This document shows, in pieces, positions 62,081 through 64,000 of a stretch of 64,000 bases of DNA. Origin of the DNA: DATKYQ01 sp035528415 (lineage in GTDB: Bacteria > Myxococcota > B64-G9). How positions within the stretch are numbered: position 1 is the stretch's first letter; every line of letters begins with the position of its first letter. A model generated the notes under the pieces. The model did not search any database. It worked only from the letters and a program-made list of their open reading frames with translations, and was not told where the DNA came from. The position numbers and the translations under genes are program-made. The stretch spans positions 1 through 64,000 of the forward strand of contig DATKYQ010000096.1 in NCBI GenBank assembly GCA_035528415.1. Reading direction: 5' to 3'.

Positions 62081-62952
62081 TCCACTTCCGCCCGGTCGGC
62101 GATACCCAGAAGATCGAAGAAGGCATCGGCCAAAGCGGCGAAAGATTCGATCGCCAGCTGCTCGGGCCGCAGCGCCTGATCGACGCCGGCCTTGTCCAGG
62201 GCCGCTCTGACGCAGTCGGCCGACGCCTCGGGCGTCAAGGCGGCCAGCAGGCTGTTTGCGATCTTCTTGCGCCGCTGGCCGAAGGCGCCGCGGACCACGC
62301 GCGCGAAAAGCCGCTCGTCCTTGACCGGCACACTGACATGCTTGAATGGATCGAAACGCAGCACCGCCGAATCAACCTTGGGGACCGGGTGAAAAGCAGC
62401 CGCCGGAACTTGGGCAACGGTGGTTATCCGGGCGCGACGCTGCACCATGACGCTCAGTATCCCGTAGCTTCTCGACCCGGGCCCGGCCGTAAGTCTTTGG
62501 GCCATCTCCTTCTGAAACATCAACACCCAGTGTGACAACCAGCCGGCTGACTCCAGGAGGTGGAACAGGATCTGCGTCGCCATGTGATAGGGAAGATTGC
62601 CGACCACTACCGGCTTGTCTCCCGCATCGGCATGTATTCTTTCCCAGTCAATGGCAGCCGCGTTGTCCTCGACTACCCGGACAACCGCATCCCGGGCGAA
62701 CTCGACCCTCAGCAGCTTGGCCAGGTCGCGATCGCGCTCGACGGCGAGCACCTTTTTCGCCACGCGCGCGAGCGGAGCCGTCAGGGCCCCCAGCCCGGCG
62801 CCAAGTTCCACGACGGTGAGACCTTCGACGCCTGCCGCCGCAACGATCTTGTCTATGGCCTTGACATCCACCAGGAAATTCTGGCTCCAACCGGACTTGG
62901 GTCTCAAACCATGGCGCCTAAGTATCGCGCGTACGTTCAGGTGGTGGGCCAT
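62077..62952 (-). CDS. rsmA: 16S rRNA dimethyladenosine transferase
   Basis: 291 residues. It dimethylates two adenines at the 3' end of 16S rRNA (KsgA). Motifs: KSGWSQNFLVD, the SAM site VVELGAGLGALTAPL, VLAVERDRDL and the catalytic VVGNLPYHMAT (NLPY). Full length. Start overlaps tsaD by 16 bp. Confidence 0.96.
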   Translation of the reverse strand: MAHHLNVRAILRRHGLRPKSGWSQNFLVDVKAIDKIVAAAGVEGLTVVELGAGLGALTAPLARVAKKVLAVERDRDLAKLLRVEFARDAVVRVVEDNAAAIDWERIHADAGDKPVVVGNLPYHMATQILFHLLESAGWLSHWVLMFQKEMAQRLTAGPGSRSYGILSVMVQRRARITTVAQVPAAAFHPVPKVDSAVLRFDPFKHVSVPVKDERLFARVVRGAFGQRRKKIANSLLAALTPEASADCVRAALDKAGVDQALRPEQLAIESFAALADAFFDLLGIADRAEVD

Positions 62953-63938
62953 GCCAACCTCGCGTCGGCGTCCAGGCCGCTGCCGTCATCGCGGCCCGAG
63001 GCCAGGTAGACGCTTCCCAGGGCCGCCACCATTGCGGCGTTGTCGGTGCACAGTTCGACGGGGGGAAAACAGACCTCGACATCATCCGCCGCGGCGCGCT
63101 CGATCATCACCTGCCTCAGGCGCAGATTGGCGGCCACCCCACCCGCTACCAGGATCGTCGTTATTTTCTCCAGGCGCGCGGCCAGCAAAGCCTTTCTTAC
63201 CAGTGTGTCTACGACGGCTTCCTGAAAGCTGGCGGCGAAATCGCAAAGCGCCTGGCCGTGTGGCAGGCCGTCCTTCTTGGCTCTAACGCAGGCCGAGGTC
63301 TTGAGACCGCTGAAGCTGAAGTCCAGCCGCTTGCCCGGCAGCGGGCGCGGAAAACGAATCGCAGCGGGATCGCCTCGCTCGGCCTCTCGTTGAATCGAGA
63401 TGCCCCCTGGGTAATCCAGCCCCAGTAGCTTGGCAATCTTGTCGAAGGCCTCGCCGGCCGCGTCGTCCAAGGTTCGCCCCAGCAGGCGCAGACGCCCGAC
63501 CCCGTCGACGCGAAACAGGCTGGTGTGCCCGCCTGAGACAACCAGTCCGATGTGCGGATAGGCCAGATCGTAATTGAGAAACACGGCCCGCAGGTGCGCC
63601 TCGATGTGGTTCACCCCGACCAGTGGTATTGAAAAAGCTAAGGCCAGCGTCTTGGCCGCGGTCAGGCCCACCAGCAAGGAGCCAATCAGCCCCGGTCCGG
63701 ACGTGACGGCGATACCATCCAGTTGATTTAAAGAAACGTCCGATCGTTCGAGGCATGCCTCGATCACGCCGATAATCCTGCGGACGTGATCGCGCGAGGC
63801 CAGTTCCGGCACGACTCCCCCATAGACTGCGTGGATCGGAATCTGGGAAGCCACCTGCTGGCCCAGCAGCCGCGAGCCGTCGGAAACCACGGCGGCCGCG
63901 CACTCGTCACACGATGATTCTATGCCCAGGACAAGCAT
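62937..63938 (-). CDS. tsaD: tRNA N6-adenosine threonylcarbamoyltransferase TsaD
   Basis: 333 residues. It completes the t6A37 modification of ANN-decoding tRNAs. Motifs: MLVLGIESSCDECAAAVV, ASRDHVRRI, GVNHIEAHLRAVFL (metal-binding His pair), LVVSGGHTSLF, and the C-terminal DNAAMVAALG. Full length and co-transcribed with rsmA. Confidence 0.97.
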   Translation of the reverse strand: MLVLGIESSCDECAAAVVSDGSRLLGQQVASQIPIHAVYGGVVPELASRDHVRRIIGVIEACLERSDVSLNQLDGIAVTSGPGLIGSLLVGLTAAKTLALAFSIPLVGVNHIEAHLRAVFLNYDLAYPHIGLVVSGGHTSLFRVDGVGRLRLLGRTLDDAAGEAFDKIAKLLGLDYPGGISIQREAERGDPAAIRFPRPLPGKRLDFSFSGLKTSACVRAKKDGLPHGQALCDFAASFQEAVVDTLVRKALLAARLEKITTILVAGGVAANLRLRQVMIERAAADDVEVCFPPVELCTDNAAMVAALGSVYLASGRDDGSGLDADARLAWPTT

Positions 63939-63955
63939 GCGCGCTCTGTCCGAGC

Positions 63956-64000
63956 CTATTTGAGGGTCTTAAGGATGCTGCGCACGTCCGTGGCGAAGCG
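63956..64000 (-). CDS. 3' end of an unidentified gene cut by the window edge
   Basis: The last 14 codons (RFATDVRSILKTLK) and TAG stop (63956-63958) of a minus-strand gene upstream of tsaD. It is too short to identify. It ends 17 bp before tsaD and so probably belongs to the same transcript. Confidence 0.5.
   Translation of the reverse strand, partial: RFATDVRSILKTLK

Overview
The window is a GC-rich, tightly packed chromosomal segment. It probably comes from a deltaproteobacterial-type bacterium, Myxococcota or a related lineage. This is inferred from many secreted lipoproteins, MopE-type Cys/Asp metal-binding repeats, two proteins ending in a GCGC plus hydrophobic plus basic tail like MYXO-CTERM sorting signals, and a FrzS-like atypical receiver protein. 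No rRNA, tRNA, CRISPR array or insertion sequence was recognised. Several clear sigma70-type promoters (TTGACA-like, 16-18 bp spacer, TATAAT-like) can be read by eye.

Region 1 (about 0.3-11.5 kb, all minus strand) is a defence island. Reading in transcription order it holds hsdR, an internally deleted DUF1016 gene, a 37-codon duplicate of the hsdR 3' end, hsdS, a DUF429 predicted nuclease and hsdM, all but one junction joined by 4-bp ATGA overlaps. These are followed by an AAA+ ATPase/subtilase pair of the IetAS type. hsdR has a good promoter and Shine-Dalgarno but an ATC where its start codon should be. This is the most unusual stretch of the window.

Region 2 (11.5-30.2 kb) is envelope and metabolism: two divergent paralogous TonB-dependent receptors, a LarA-like nickel racemase homologue divergent from an unusual NRAMP transporter, small lipoproteins and TPR proteins. 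It also has an operon of an M49-like zinc peptidase lipoprotein, a FadL-family porin, a HEAT-repeat lipoprotein and a small lipoprotein. After these come an orphan MshEN protein, two TPM-domain proteins and an alpha/beta-hydrolase/acyltransferase pair.

Region 3 (30.2-46.2 kb) has a plus-strand operon of an atypical receiver protein with a long proline repeat, valS, nadC and birA. Facing it is a minus-strand operon for a molybdenum hydroxylase: a dihydropyrimidine-dehydrogenase-like fusion, molybdopterin, 2Fe-2S and FAD subunits, XdhC and MocA, followed by comEC. The fusion carries Leu where dihydropyrimidine dehydrogenase has its catalytic Cys.

Region 4 (46.2-59.8 kb) is cell surface: a MopE-repeat/beta-propeller lipoprotein, a CsgG/LpoB-like protein, an amidohydrolase lipoprotein, and a 1654-residue subtilase with CUB-like domains and 15 Cys-rich repeats. 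A carboxypeptidase-regulatory-like protein and an inositol-monophosphatase follow. Region 5 (59.8-64 kb) is housekeeping: a TPR lipoprotein, panC with a basic N-terminal extension, a small protein, rsmA, tsaD and the last codons of another gene.
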